Below, one piece after another: positions 32,985-42,000 of a stretch of DNA of 55,937 nucleotides. The stretch lies in NCBI GenBank assembly GCA_947428935.1, contig CANENS010000009.1, positions 1-55,937 of the forward strand, read 5' to 3'. The stretch's first letter is position 1, and each line of letters opens with the position of its first letter. A program made the translations under genes and the position numbers. Under the pieces are notes generated by a model, which was given only the letters and a program-made list of their open reading frames with translations, made no database searches and was not told the origin of the DNA. The stretch comes from an uncultured Candidatus Saccharibacteria bacterium (GTDB lineage: Bacteria > Patescibacteriota > Saccharimonadia > Saccharimonadales > Saccharimonadaceae).

Positions 32985-33650
32985 TTATATCACAGCGGCA
33001 TCTCGCAAGATTTTCCAATAATCTTCATAAGGTTCGGCAATAGCTTGAAAAATATTTTTGCCAGTAATCTCGAGATATTTCTGAACTAGGTAAAAGCCTG
33101 CGCTATAGCCCGACCAACGCGGAAATATACCACCGCCAAAAAATATATCATTATATTTATAATTATTATCTTGCAAATTTGGCTTCAATAAATCTAAGAT
33201 CTCGCGATTATTATCCGAGCTGCATTTTAAAATTGTTTCGAGGAAAAATGTTTTCTCAGTTTGGGTTCTAGTAAATTCTGCTTCAAGCTGAGTCGCTATA
33301 CCTTCGCTGATTAATTCAGAAAATAAATCTTTAGCCCATTCGGAATTATATCCCCATCTAATCGCATGACCTAACTCGTGTATCAACATCTCGGAAAGTT
33401 TCGCAATGGTTGCTTGCTTCGGCTCTATGTTGATCACGATAAAATCGCTTGCATACGTTCTTCCACCGACACCATCTTCCGGAATCAAAATATCCGACAT
33501 ACGCGAAGTTACCACCACATCGACTTCCCAATTGATTTTAAATTTTTTCAAAATAAATTCCTCGGCGCGTTGGAAAGCTTCTGGAATATAATCAAGCAAC
33601 GGAGCGAGCGAGTTATTCGCATTTGCTGGCATATAATGGATTCTACGCAT
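32985..33650 (-). CDS. DUF2268-like zinc metalloprotease
   Basis: This 221-residue protein has a clear gluzincin motif MLIHELGHAIRWG (HExxH) at about residues 90-102. A downstream LFSELISEGIATQLEAEF follows, whose Glu is the likely third zinc ligand. This is the arrangement of the DUF2268 predicted Zn-protease family. There is no signal peptide. TATACT lies exactly six bases before ATG 33650, so it is probably leaderless. A decayed relative lies at the right edge (55545-55937). The substrate is unknown. Confidence 0.8.
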   Translation of the reverse strand: MRRIHYMPANANNSLAPLLDYIPEAFQRAEEFILKKFKINWEVDVVVTSRMSDILIPEDGVGGRTYASDFIVINIEPKQATIAKLSEMLIHELGHAIRWGYNSEWAKDLFSELISEGIATQLEAEFTRTQTEKTFFLETILKCSSDNNREILDLLKPNLQDNNYKYNDIFFGGGIFPRWSGYSAGFYLVQKYLEITGKNIFQAIAEPYEDYWKILRDAAVI

Positions 33651-33763
33651 ATATATAGTATATCATTAAAGTCGATAAACCCGCTATTTACAAAACATAA
33701 ATTTCTCGGTATAATCAAAAAGTGGGCAAGTAAATTAAAATGAGAAGAAAAGGGGGAATTAAT

Positions 33764-35257
33764 ATGTCAGAGATTGATGCTAGGTGCCAGAAGATTGCAA
33801 ATGTTGCACAGAAACATCTTATTGCTAAGGAAATAGCTCAGAAGCAGGCTAGACAGCTTCTCGAAAAAGCTGGGAAAGATTCGATGAATAACCTCCTAGC
33901 CAAACTATACGATAAGCTCCATGAACATATTTATGGAGGTTGTGGGCTGGGCACTGAAACTAGTGTATTCATAGAAGATGTAAGCTCCTATGGACAAGAG
34001 ATTATAAACGCGGTAGCTAAGGGTAGTGGGCTCAAGCTGGGTCTTGATGAGGGTGCTCAGGCATGGTTGAATGTGGAATTTAGCGGTACGCCTAAGCGAT
34101 ATGTGCTAAAGCGACAACTCCAAGATGGTCAAGAAGAGCGTGTTTTTGATTTTGCTAAACTCGTTGCTGAAAGTAATCGCCGCGTTGCATTGTGGCATGA
34201 AGGTGTAAACGATCTAGCGGAACATTGTATCCAGATAATCGTCGACTGCCTAGAATCTAGGGCGGAGAATCATTACGGTATTCCGCAGACGATCATTGTC
34301 GAGAAGAATCGTCAAAATGCTTTTGCGACGAATTTTGATTTTTGCGGTCTTAAACTTGAATTTGGCAAACTTCAGCCTTGGCAAGTTTCGGAATTGGAGG
34401 CTGCGATTAATAAGCGAATTTCTCACGGCGCAGTGGAAGCTAAACGGGTAGGAACTTTTACGCATAGCGCCGCGCTCTGGTTCGAACTTACAAAGAAGAC
34501 CAAGAAAGTCGTCGAAGATGCAGTTTTTGACTATGCCGAATTTTATCATCATTATGACGAGGTAACGCCTGAGCTACAGAATGTCATCCAGAAGATTTCC
34601 GAGAATCTACAAATGGTCCCAGAAGAAGATCAACTTTTGGCTCTAAAGCCTCAGTCCAAACTACTATACTATATTGACACTGAGGAAGATTGGGATAATC
34701 TCCAAACAGCGTTTGGCTCTAAATACGGATTTTTCAAAGATGACTTAATTGTCGCTATAGAAAAAGCTTTGCCCGGAGTTATGATAAAAAGCATAAATTT
34801 TCAGCAGGATACAAAGGGCTGGGTTTCTCCAAGAGGCTGCGCGTACGGTCATTTTAGCGAGAATCAAAGGATGGAGTTCGATTGCGAAAGTGTGGCCGAT
34901 GGCTGTGATATTGCAAGGCGCATGGTGAAAGCTAGAGAAAGAATTTATGATCTAAAGACTAGCCAATTTGGTTCATTGGTTGACGCGACAACAGAAAAGT
35001 TATTGTCTATCGTCGAGACAATTCTCCTCAGAGATTTTAGCCCTGACCTTGATCTTCTGCTTCAATACAGTTTTTTTCTAGATTCTCAAGTAGATTTTAT
35101 TGTCTTAGTAGATGGCTGTAAAGTAGATTTGACGAAAATCAACGATGAGGAATTGTCTTCTCGTCTAGTATGGGGAATAAAACAACGCACGAAGGGTTTG
35201 TTTGAAATAGACTCTCGTTTTTCTAAGATTCATTTGAATGTTTCTTCTCGTAATTAA
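33764..35257 (+). CDS. hypothetical protein, about 497 residues
   Basis: The protein has no signal peptide or membrane segment and mixed alpha/beta composition. The first 60 residues are helical and basic (QKHLIAKEIAQKQARQLLEK). The middle contains LKLEFGKLQPWQVSELEAAI and YYIDTEEDWDNLQTAFGSKY, and the last third is acidic with LLQYSFFLDSQVDFIVLVDG. ATG 33764 is chosen because AAAAGGGGG lies at a good distance; an in-frame ATG at 33740 has no ribosome binding site. A terminator follows at 35305-35330. I do not recognise a family. Confidence 0.7.
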   Translation: MSEIDARCQKIANVAQKHLIAKEIAQKQARQLLEKAGKDSMNNLLAKLYDKLHEHIYGGCGLGTETSVFIEDVSSYGQEIINAVAKGSGLKLGLDEGAQAWLNVEFSGTPKRYVLKRQLQDGQEERVFDFAKLVAESNRRVALWHEGVNDLAEHCIQIIVDCLESRAENHYGIPQTIIVEKNRQNAFATNFDFCGLKLEFGKLQPWQVSELEAAINKRISHGAVEAKRVGTFTHSAALWFELTKKTKKVVEDAVFDYAEFYHHYDEVTPELQNVIQKISENLQMVPEEDQLLALKPQSKLLYYIDTEEDWDNLQTAFGSKYGFFKDDLIVAIEKALPGVMIKSINFQQDTKGWVSPRGCAYGHFSENQRMEFDCESVADGCDIARRMVKARERIYDLKTSQFGSLVDATTEKLLSIVETILLRDFSPDLDLLLQYSFFLDSQVDFIVLVDGCKVDLTKINDEELSSRLVWGIKQRTKGLFEIDSRFSKIHLNVSSRN

Positions 35258-35304
35258 ATGGACACTCCGGCTTTGACGCCACGTTTGTCTAAAATATTTT
35301 ATCT

Positions 35305-35330
35305 AACTCCTCGTAAAACGGGGAGTTTTT
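35305..35330 (+). terminator. rho-independent terminator
   Basis: AACTCC (35305-35310) pairs with GGAGTT (35322-35327), followed by TTTTTG. The 200 bases beyond it are very AT-rich and hold no gene that I can support. Confidence 0.75.
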
Positions 35331-35532
35331 GTTTTATACATTATGATAAATTAATTTTAGTAAAAAATGATTCATTTTTCTAATATTTTAATGAAAAAAT
35401 AGGCCGAAAAATATTTAAATATAATTTGTGCGAATATGGCAAGCTAATCCATTTAGATCTTTTATATAAAAGCACGTAAAAATTTATAAAATAATATATT
35501 TGTATGATTTTATTCAATTTAATTTTCGTGAT

Positions 35533-36159
35533 GTGAAAAAGTAAGTTAAAACTTTCTGATCTTGCAGATATAATATTTAATCGCCAAGAATATCAAACAT
35601 CAGGGGGAGCCGGTGAAAGATTTTTATATCGCGAACTGTTAAAAGTCGGTATACCTAAAAATCAGATTTTTCGTAATGTTTATATTCCTATTTCAGTTCA
35701 TCAAAAACTACAGAAAAATAAGACTACTGAAAATCGATATTTTAGTCGTCTCAAAAAAGGGGAATTTTTATTTTTGAACACAAAAATTACCAAGGTAAAA
35801 TTTATGGTGATGGAAGGTCGAAACGGTGGATGCAGGTTCATCATGGCAAGAGAGAATTTCTTAGTCCAATTGCGCAAAATGATTATCACCGCAAACATCT
35901 ACAAAAAATGATTGGTGAAAATATTCTAATCTATACTTTTATTTCGCATTCGTCCGCTGGAAAGTGGACGGTGCAGAATTTACCACCAGAAGCAAATTTT
36001 TTGCAGAAACCAGGAGATTTTATGAGGGTATATCAGAATATGCCGGATTGTCCGCAAATGACTAATCAGTTTCATCGGCTTATTGATACTTTTGGCGCTC
36101 TTTCACGTCCAGGTAATGAGGTAGTTCAGAAACATATTGCAAATTTAAAAAATAAATAA
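35533..36159 (+). pseudogene. NERD-domain nuclease-like gene with several frameshifts
   Basis: Three frames must be joined to read the protein: KLSDLADIIFNRQEYQTSGG with ERFLYRELLKVGIPKNQIF and NKTTE; then IDILVVSKKG; then IFIFEHKNYQGKIYGDGRSK and RWMQVHHGKREFLSPIAQND to the stop at 36159. The E(H)KNY.G.IYGDG block and the upstream ID motif identify a nuclease-related domain (NERD), found in DNA-processing and defence proteins. Shifts lie near 35730 and 35761, and no proper start codon remains at the 5' end (GTG 35533 meets a stop after three codons). The gene is therefore decayed; only the last 109 codons have an intact frame, from about 35830. Confidence 0.7.
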
Positions 36160-36195
36160 AAATTAATTTTATAATAACCACAAAGAGAATAAAAA

Positions 36196-36730
36196 ATGAG
36201 TAGTCAAACAAGAACAAGAACTAAATCTAAAAATACCAAACTCACAACTTGGGGCTATATCTGGCGATTAGCTGTGTCAATCATGATTCCTCTGGCCGTG
36301 GGAGGATTGTCTGCCTTAATCACTGGCGATGCCATGTCGGCGTTTGGTAATTTGAGGCAACCACCACTGGCACCTCCAGCTTGGCTGTTCCCGGTTGCTC
36401 GGGCGATTTTATATGTTTTGATGGGGGGTAGCTTGTTTCTTGGTTCGGATCCGTGCGATCGATCGTCAAGTAACCGTGAAGGAAAAGACGACATTCTTCG
36501 TAATTTACGGGATTCAGCTGGTTTTTAACTTTCTCTGGTCGATTGTGTTCTTTAATTTAGGCTGGCATTGGTTTGCTTTTATTTGGCTGATTATACTCTG
36601 GCTGATGATTTTGGCTTTGGTGATTTGGGGATTCAGGAATCAACGCCCCGTCATGTGGTTGTTACTACCGTATTTATTATGGGTAGCTTTTGCAGGCTAT
36701 CTAAACCTTATGAGTGCGATTTTGAATTAA
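36196..36730 (+). pseudogene. TspO/MBR family protein, frameshifted
   Basis: The first frame gives three-quarters of TspO helix 1 and the conserved loop (LAVGGLSALITGD, LRQPPLAPPAWLFPVARAIL, YVLMGGSLF). It then diverges and stops at 36528. The neighbouring frame continues from about 36440 with VRIRAIDRQVTVKEKTTFF, VFNFLWSIVFFNLGWHWFAF and PYLLWVAFAGYLNLMSA, which are the remaining TspO helices. A one-base indel near 36437-36445 breaks the gene. TspO proteins bind porphyrins and cholesterol-like ligands. The intact form would have about 175 residues and five helices. Confidence 0.8.
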
Positions 36731-36753
36731 GTTGAAAAAACGAATTAAAATAT

Positions 36754-36779
36754 CATCCTCGCGGAAACTCGCGGGGATG
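36754..36779. terminator. hairpin terminator
   Basis: CATCCTCGCG (36754-36763) pairs with CGCGGGGATG (36770-36779, one G-U pair), followed by GTTTAGTTTTG. Confidence 0.75.
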
Positions 36780-36856
36780 GTTTAGTTTTGTCTTTGCCAT
36801 GAGTCAAAAAAATTCTATGCTATAATACGGATAACAAGATGAAAGGAGAGAAGTCA

Positions 36857-37261
36857 ATGAAAATTTGTATATGCTGCAGTCTCAGTTTTAGCGATGAAGT
36901 GCGCGAAATTGCGAAACAGTTAGAAGCGGCGGGGCACGAAGTTCTGCTGCCAAACGGTGTCATAAATCGCTTGATGGAGCAAGCGGACTTTGATCCGATA
37001 CAAGCAAAAATCGAAACTGATTCTTGCCATCAGCATACTGATAAAATTCGCGAATCCGATGCTATCCTAGTTTGTAATTACGATAAGAAAGGTGTCAAAA
37101 ATTATATCGGCGCCAATAGTTTTGCAGAAATGTTTGTGGCGCATTATTTCGATAAGCCAATATATTGTTTAAATCCTTTGCCGGATCAACCATATATTGA
37201 TGACGAAATTCAATCTTTTGGCGTGATTATTCTACACGGTGCTTTACAAAAGATTAAATGA
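36857..37261 (+). CDS. nucleoside deoxyribosyltransferase-like protein
   Basis: This 134-residue protein shares a fold pattern with the protein at 27008: ICICCSLSFSDEVREIAKQL at the start, RESDAILVCNYDKKGVKNYI in the middle and ANSFAEMFVAHYFDKPIYCL near the end. The DAILVxN..YIG..xxxEI/M block is typical of nucleoside 2-deoxyribosyltransferase-like families. AAAGGAGAG lies just ahead of ATG 36857, and an in-frame ATG at 36839 has none. An extended -10 (TATGCTATAATACGG) lies at about 36815. Confidence 0.75.
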   Translation: MKICICCSLSFSDEVREIAKQLEAAGHEVLLPNGVINRLMEQADFDPIQAKIETDSCHQHTDKIRESDAILVCNYDKKGVKNYIGANSFAEMFVAHYFDKPIYCLNPLPDQPYIDDEIQSFGVIILHGALQKIK

Positions 37262-37274
37262 TCAAAATCTTGAG

Positions 37275-38351
37275 CTAGAAAGAATGATCTAGCTTCAATA
37301 AGTATGGTTGTAAGTATTTCTTATCCAATCGGGAAATTTTTTCACGGTTTCGCACGGTGCAAAATTCCTCAGAATCATTTAGATAAAAATATCTTGTTGC
37401 AACAATAGCCAAAAAACGGCCACTCGGTAATTCCAGTCTTTGATTATTCCCAAAATGGTTCATACTAGATCCAATCTCCTCGCCTTTAATGCTTGCACCG
37501 AGTTTTTTCATTTTCTGGGTTGCGAAAAGTCCAGCTGATTGCACCGCCCTATCAACTATTACTGTCTTCTTGATGTTTTGGTTTGTATTTAGAGAATCGA
37601 TGAGCGGATTAATAATCTCACTATTACCGCCTTGATTGCCGCATAGGTCCAGAATAAATTCATTGATTGGTTGCGATTCAAAAAATCGATTAATTTCGCG
37701 CACCGTTTGTCGCATCTTGTCTGGGTCCTGTGAGCTCGAATATACTAGCGTCAGGCTATCTCCTTGTAATTTTAGACTATAATTTTCTCTACGAGGGAAA
37801 ATAACTAGACTATTTTTGGGATTTGCAATAGTCGTTGAGGTTCCGTCATCAAATTGATATAAGATCCTTTTTGCATTTCTCATAGACGGTAATGTTAGGA
37901 GGGGATCTAAACAAGATAAGAAATGTCCTGTTATAAAACGCCGATAATTCTCGGTCGAAAATGAAATTGCATTTGCAGCTTCAATTAATAATTTATCAAC
38001 ATCAACATAGTTGATCGCAATTACTCTTTTAGATTTATATTTTTTGTAATCATTAATCGTATTGTTAACTAGGACTTTGTCTCTTTCAACCGTCAGTTGC
38101 AGCGGCAACGATTGATATTCATAACGCGTGCGAACCATCGTATGCGAATCTAATTCCCCAACTAATGTTTTGATTAGTCTGCGCAAAAAATAGATAAATT
38201 CATAATCATTAGTGATATCGTAATTTCGTAAATAATTTTCTATATACTTTTGACAATTTAATTTGCTATAGAAAAAATAAGGACAGATGTGGCTATTTTC
38301 GTAAAATTGAAGAAAACTCTTTAAGTCTTTTTGATACAAATCCAGAATCAT
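37275..38351 (-). CDS. S41-family (tail-specific protease-like) peptidase
   Basis: This 358-residue protein has the S41 catalytic core. FILDLCGNQGGNSEIINPLI corresponds to the DLRGNxGG motif, VIVDRAVQSAGLFATQKMKK carries the nucleophile Ser (in place of TASAAE), and LGASIKGEEIGSSMNHFGNN follows. The N-terminal 200 residues are unlike a PDZ domain and may bind substrate. There is no signal peptide, unlike most C-terminal processing proteases, so it may act in the cytoplasm. It sits downstream of the guanine deaminase gene on the same strand. Confidence 0.8.
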   Translation of the reverse strand: MILDLYQKDLKSFLQFYENSHICPYFFYSKLNCQKYIENYLRNYDITNDYEFIYFLRRLIKTLVGELDSHTMVRTRYEYQSLPLQLTVERDKVLVNNTINDYKKYKSKRVIAINYVDVDKLLIEAANAISFSTENYRRFITGHFLSCLDPLLTLPSMRNAKRILYQFDDGTSTTIANPKNSLVIFPRRENYSLKLQGDSLTLVYSSSQDPDKMRQTVREINRFFESQPINEFILDLCGNQGGNSEIINPLIDSLNTNQNIKKTVIVDRAVQSAGLFATQKMKKLGASIKGEEIGSSMNHFGNNQRLELPSGRFLAIVATRYFYLNDSEEFCTVRNREKISRLDKKYLQPYLLKLDHSF

Positions 38352-38371
38352 AATTCTTATTTCTATGAATT

Positions 38372-38848
38372 TTAATAAATGGTCTTATCAGGTTTTGTAA
38401 TAAATTTATTAAATTTTTTAATCGTTTCGTCTCGATCGATGCATTTCAAGTTGAGGATCTGTTTATTTTCATGGCTGTCAGTCATACTCTCAATATATTC
38501 GTAAATTAAATCATCTCGAAAGCCTATTTGGCTGGCGTCCTCCTTAGTATTACCATAATATACTTTCTTAATATTGGCCCAGATTATAGCGGCCAAGCAC
38601 ATCGGGCAGGGAAAACAAGAAGTATATAATTCGCAACCTTTCAGATCATAAGATTTGATTTGCTTGCACGCATCACGAATTGCTGTAATTTCGGCGTGCG
38701 CAGTTGGATCATTGTCGCCCAAAACGTGATTTGCCCCTTTGCCAATAATTTTCCCATCTTTAACAATACAGGCTCCAAAGGGACCACCCACATTAGTTTT
38801 TAAATTTTCCTCTGATAAATCATTGGCGACTTTCATATATGGATTCAT
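38372..38848 (-). CDS. guaD: guanine deaminase
   Basis: This 158-residue cytidine-deaminase-fold enzyme matches the Bacillus-type guanine deaminase, which converts guanine to xanthine. Motifs are GGPFGACIVKDGKIIGKGAN, DPTAHAEITAIRDACKQI with the zinc His and catalytic Glu, TSCFPCPMCLAAIIWANI with the two zinc Cys, and ASQIGFRDDLIYEYI, which is specific to this subgroup. tRNA adenosine deaminases are related but lack that last part. The gene ends a leftward unit. The tracrRNA terminates 70 bases upstream of its start, on the same strand. Confidence 0.9.
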   Translation of the reverse strand: MNPYMKVANDLSEENLKTNVGGPFGACIVKDGKIIGKGANHVLGDNDPTAHAEITAIRDACKQIKSYDLKGCELYTSCFPCPMCLAAIIWANIKKVYYGNTKEDASQIGFRDDLIYEYIESMTDSHENKQILNLKCIDRDETIKKFNKFITKPDKTIY

Positions 38849-38917
38849 GGTGATTCTCTCTTGTAAAAATATGTAATTTGATACTTATATTAATTATAAC
38901 ACTAGGCCTTGATCATC

Positions 38918-39031
38918 AAAAAAGGCCCACAATAGGCCTCACTCAAAGTGTATTTTCGCTAATGACACCCATAAATATGCCATATCGCTTATTTGAACTC
39001 GTCGTGTAAAATTCAATCGTGTAATTGAACT
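38918..39031 (-). ncRNA. tracrRNA of the type II-A system
   Basis: The transcript starts near 39031 and reads leftward. Its 5' part is an anti-repeat (about 38991-39030) that pairs with the CRISPR repeat in two blocks: the repeat end TCGTGTGACTGAAC with GTTCAATTACACGA, and the repeat start GTTTGA and TCGTGTAA with TTACACGACGAG and TTCAAAT. An unpaired bulge separates them, as in known tracrRNAs. CAAATAAG follows, like the CpG-free AAAATAAGGC region before the SpCas9 nexus, then two small hairpins. The end is a terminator with AGGCC (38923-38927) and GGCCT (38935-38939) and six U residues. Promoter at 39038-39066. Confidence 0.88.
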
Positions 39032-39037
39032 GACTCC

Positions 39038-39066
39038 ATTGTATTACATATGTGCTACAATGTAAA
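39038..39066. promoter_or_regulatory. overlapping divergent promoters for tracrRNA and cas9
   Basis: On the minus strand TTTACA (39066-39061), a 17-base spacer and TACAAT (39043-39038) drive the tracrRNA. On the plus strand an extended -10 TGTGCTACAAT (TACAAT 39056-39061) drives cas9. CATTGTA and TACAATG form an inverted repeat around TTACATATGTGC. The two -10 boxes are only 12 bases apart, so RNA polymerase should occupy one promoter at a time. Confidence 0.75.
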
Positions 39067-39092
39067 CAAGATATTTATTGCGAGGGAATCAA

Positions 39093-42000
39093 ATGAACGA
39101 AAAGCGACCTTATTATATTGGATTAGACTGCGGTACGAATTCTGTGGGATGGGCAGCAACGGATGAAAAATATCATTTATTAAAAGGCACCCGTCGTATT
39201 AAAAATGATAAAGGATTAAAAACTAAAAAACAGACTTTATGGGGTTTTCGATTATTTGACGAGGCAAACACCGCTGCGGAACGACGTGTGCAGCGCTCGA
39301 CTCGTCGTCGTGGGGCGCGAGCTAAAAATAGACTTAAACTGCTACGTATGCTTTTTCGAGATGAAATCGCAGAAGTTGATCCAGGATTTTATCAACGTCT
39401 CAAGGAAAGCTTTTATTACGAAGAAGATAAAAGATTGCGACGTAATTCTAAAAACACATTGTTTAATGATCAGAATTTTACAGATAGAGATTTTCATGCT
39501 GAGTACCCGACTATTTGGCATTTACGTCAGTCTATAATTGATCCGAAAAATAAGGACAAAAAATTCGATATTCGATTGTATTTTCTGGCCATTCAGCATA
39601 TTCTGAAGCACCGCGGTCATTTTCTACTGCAAGGAAATATTGGTGATGGTGGCGCTGACTTTCTGCCACTTTTTGATGCCTTTCGCGATGAGGCGGAGCG
39701 TCTAGGGTGTAGGATTGCGGATGTACCGAACGAAGTCGGAGCACTGCTGATGAAAGAGTCTAGTAAAACTGACAAGAAGAAAGATTTAAAAAATATTTTA
39801 TATCTTGAAGGCGATGAGTTGGACGAGGATGCGCCAAAGGGGCAAGCCGAGCTTGCGGGGCTTTTGGTTGGATCGAAAGTAAACTTAAAAAAGATTTTCG
39901 CGATTGAGGATGAAGAGAAGTTTCCTTACTCATTTGCCGAAGGTGTATTCGAGGATAAAATACTGGATATTGAGCAAGCAATTGGTGCCGAAAATTTAGA
40001 TTTGGTCTATGCCGCTAAAAATATTTACGATTACGTTGTTTTGCATAATCTACTTGGTAAGCATAAAATGATTTCCGATGCAATGGTTGTAAACTATGAA
40101 CTACACGAAGAGGATTTAGGGAAGCTAAAGAAAATTTTCAAACCACACAAAGAACTTTATCATAAATTATTTAAAACAGAACTATATGATGAAAAGTTTC
40201 CAAGTTATGATGCTTATATTGGCAAAGCCTATACACAAGACAAGAGTGGTCGCAAATCCAGTAAAAGTATTAATCAGGAAGATTTCAATAAACATTTACA
40301 CAAATTATTGACGGAAATCAAACCAAAAACCAGTCCTGATCTTTTGCCGTTAGTCGACGAGCTACTCGAACGAACGGAAACTGGCGAAAAGTCTACTTTA
40401 TCGTTTCTACTCCCGAAGCAACGCGGGCAGGCAAAAGGGACTATCCCCATGCAGTTGCACGCCAACGAATTGAACATAATCTTGGAGAAATTACAGCGCG
40501 ACTACCCAAGTTTTGCGGTGGAAGTAGCAGGCGAAAAATCGGAATATAATACCAAGGCAAAGAAAATTCTGAAAATCCATTCATTTCGAATTCCGTATTA
40601 CTGCGGCCCAATTGTGAAGCGGAAATATGATGATAACGGTAAGCTAGTGCCAAAGGGTAAAAGTCAATTTTCATGGGCGGACGAAGAAATTTCCGAATTA
40701 GTTTATCCATGGAATTTCGATGAACTTGTTAATAAAGATGGGCGTGCACAAAACTTTATTCGCCGCATGACTAACGAATGCACTTATCTTCTGGGTGAAG
40801 ACGTTTTGCCAAAAAACTCGTTAATTTATCAAAAATTCATGGTTCTAAACGAGCTGAATAATCTTAAAATTAATAATCAGAGAATTGATAATCGCCTTAA
40901 ACAACAAATTTTCGAATGTGGTTATGAAAAAGGGGAATTAAAAGGCGATATTACGCTCAAAAAATTAGAACGTTGGTGTAAGGATAATAGTTTAATCGGC
41001 AATAACGACGAACTGAGCGGAACTAGTGAAGTAAAAAATTTACCAAAATATCAAACCTATCAAGATTTTTGCCGTATTCTGGGTGACGATTTTGGGCAAA
41101 AATATACTCAAACTAAATTAGAAAAAATCATAGAATTGATTACGATTCTGGGCGACGAAAAAGATATGTTGGGTAGAAGCATTCAACGTGAGTTGGACTG
41201 CGATTCAGAGCTAGCAAAGAAACTTAGTAAGCTTTCATATAAGGACTGGGGACGTATGTCAGCTAAATTTCTCGATGGTATTGTGGTGAATAACCATACT
41301 ATCCTTGACTACCTATGGGAAGACAATAAGAATTTGATGGAATTACTAGGTCAGGAAGTTGGTTTCGGAAAAGTTGTTGAGCAGTATAATGATACTAAGC
41401 TTCCAGCTTCTGCCAAAATCAATTATCAAGATGTTGTAAAACTGTATTGCTCTCCTGCCGTCAAAAGATCGGTTTGGCAAACTATCAAGATCGTCAATGA
41501 ATTAGTGAAGAATATTGGCTGTGCACCAGCGAAAATTTTCTTGGAAGTTACGCGCGGTGAAGATCCAAAATCTAAAGGTAAATATACTTTGGCACGCAAA
41601 AGGGATTTAGAAACAAAATTTAAGGCCGTTAAAACCGACAATGCTAGAGCAATTTTGGAGCAACTCGAGGGTTTCGAAGATCGTGATCTACAAAGTAAGA
41701 AGCTTTTCTTGTATTTTTCGCAGATGGGCAAATGCGCTTATTCGGGTGAGCCAATTAATCTTGAGGATCTAAATAATTCACAACTTTACGATATCGATCA
41801 TATTTATCCACGCTCAAAAACTAAAGACGACAGTATTACACGCAATTTAGTTTTAGTAAAGGCTAGTTTGAATCGTGAAAAAACTAATACATATCCAATT
41901 AGCGAATCGATACGCGGTAAAATGCGTGGAATGTGGGCGGCATGGCTACGCGCGGGTTTAATCACAAAAGAAAAATACGAGCGTTTAGTGCGCTCCACGC

